A stretch of DNA of 64,000 nt, taken from Comamonas fluminis (lineage in GTDB: Bacteria; Pseudomonadota; Gammaproteobacteria; Burkholderiales; Burkholderiaceae_C). Positions 63,812 to 64,000 of this stretch are shown here, one piece after another; the first letter of the stretch is position 1, and each line of letters begins with the position of its first letter. The stretch spans positions 2,245,501 to 2,309,500 of the forward strand of contig NZ_CP066783.1 of the NCBI RefSeq assembly GCF_019186805.1, read 5' to 3'. The translations under genes were made by a program, and so were the position numbers. The notes under the pieces are model-generated. The model was not told the origin of the DNA. It searched no databases and saw only the letters and a list, made by a program, of their open reading frames with translations.

Positions 63812-64000
63812 ATGTGGAAACTCGGTCGTCTGCTGACGATGTTTCGCAAGGAATTGCTACTGGCCTGGGCTGTGCTGCGCGATCCGCGCTCGCCCAAGGC
63901 GGCCAAGATCGCCACCGTGCTGGCGGCGCTGTACGTCATCAGTCCCATTGATTTCATCCCGGACACCATTCCCATTCTGGGCTGGCTGGATGACGGCATG
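63812..64000 (+). CDS. YkvA-family (DUF1232) membrane protein, 5' part
   Basis: The first 63 residues of a small membrane protein; it continues beyond the window. After MWKLGRLLTMFRKELLLAWAVLRDPRSPKAAKIA comes the conserved DUF1232 segment LYVISPIDFIPDTIPILGWLDD. The role of YkvA proteins is unknown. A strong GAAGGAG site (63797-63803) precedes ATG 63812. Confidence 0.88.
   Translation, partial: MWKLGRLLTMFRKELLLAWAVLRDPRSPKAAKIATVLAALYVISPIDFIPDTIPILGWLDDGM

Overview
The window is GC-rich (by eye about 60%), densely coded DNA from a betaproteobacterium. The best fit is Comamonadaceae, probably Comamonas. This rests on the gene families present (an imuA-imuB-dnaE2 mutasome, EmrAB/NodT-type efflux, ScoAB with a PAS-LuxR regulator, many LysR/TetR regulators) and on a short dispersed hairpin repeat that I associate with this family from memory. 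No rRNA, tRNA, CRISPR array or prophage was seen. It reads as chromosome, with a single insertion sequence.

Layout. 1-9.6 kb: the 3' end of rtcB, small unknown genes, a peroxidase-like protein, a LysE exporter divergent from a LysR regulator, a MerR regulator divergent from a DUF2938 membrane protein with a classical 19-bp-spacer MerR promoter, a large lipoprotein alpha/beta hydrolase and a small LMW-phosphatase-like protein. 9.6-14.2 kb: katG, then a PAS-LuxR regulator divergent from scoAB with a strong palindrome between them. 14.2-18.4 kb: a three-gene envelope cluster (OmpA lipoprotein, five-segment membrane protein, periplasmic vWA-like protein) of unknown function. 18.8-20.8 kb: a family 25 glycosyltransferase split by a 1,071-bp IS481-type element with a 6-bp target duplication. 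21-28.8 kb: an HD-GYP protein and the SOS-controlled imuA-imuB-dnaE2 cassette. 29-36.6 kb: a chemoreceptor, an AsmA protein, a SUKH protein, a lipoprotein amidohydrolase and a pseudouridine synthase.

36.6-50.4 kb holds two complete tripartite drug-efflux operons (MFS + HlyD + outer-membrane factor). Each has its own TetR regulator and a perfect palindromic operator. Between them lie a LysR/hydrolase pair, an SDR and a YdhR-like monooxygenase. 50.4-64 kb: a membrane-anchored protein with two L7/L12-like motifs, a DUF1963 gene broken by one in-frame amber codon, a glutamine amidotransferase, kup, an AhpD-like protein, an SOS-box operon of a FAN1-like nuclease plus a nuclease-DinG helicase fusion, a Suppressor-of-Fused protein, a molbindin/trmO pair, a PAT-type acetyltransferase and the start of a YkvA-type gene.

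Themes. There are two DNA-damage operons, each headed by a CTGT-N8-ACAG LexA box (translesion synthesis; probable cross-link repair). Several lone genes belong to families used as immunity proteins elsewhere (SUKH, SUFU, DUF1963, DUF6882, DUF6892-like), with no visible toxin partner. A ~50-bp hairpin repeat occurs at least seven times; two copies are translated in frame inside dnaE2 and two others supply stop codons. The least explained unit is the OmpA / membrane / vWA cluster at 14.2-18.4 kb.
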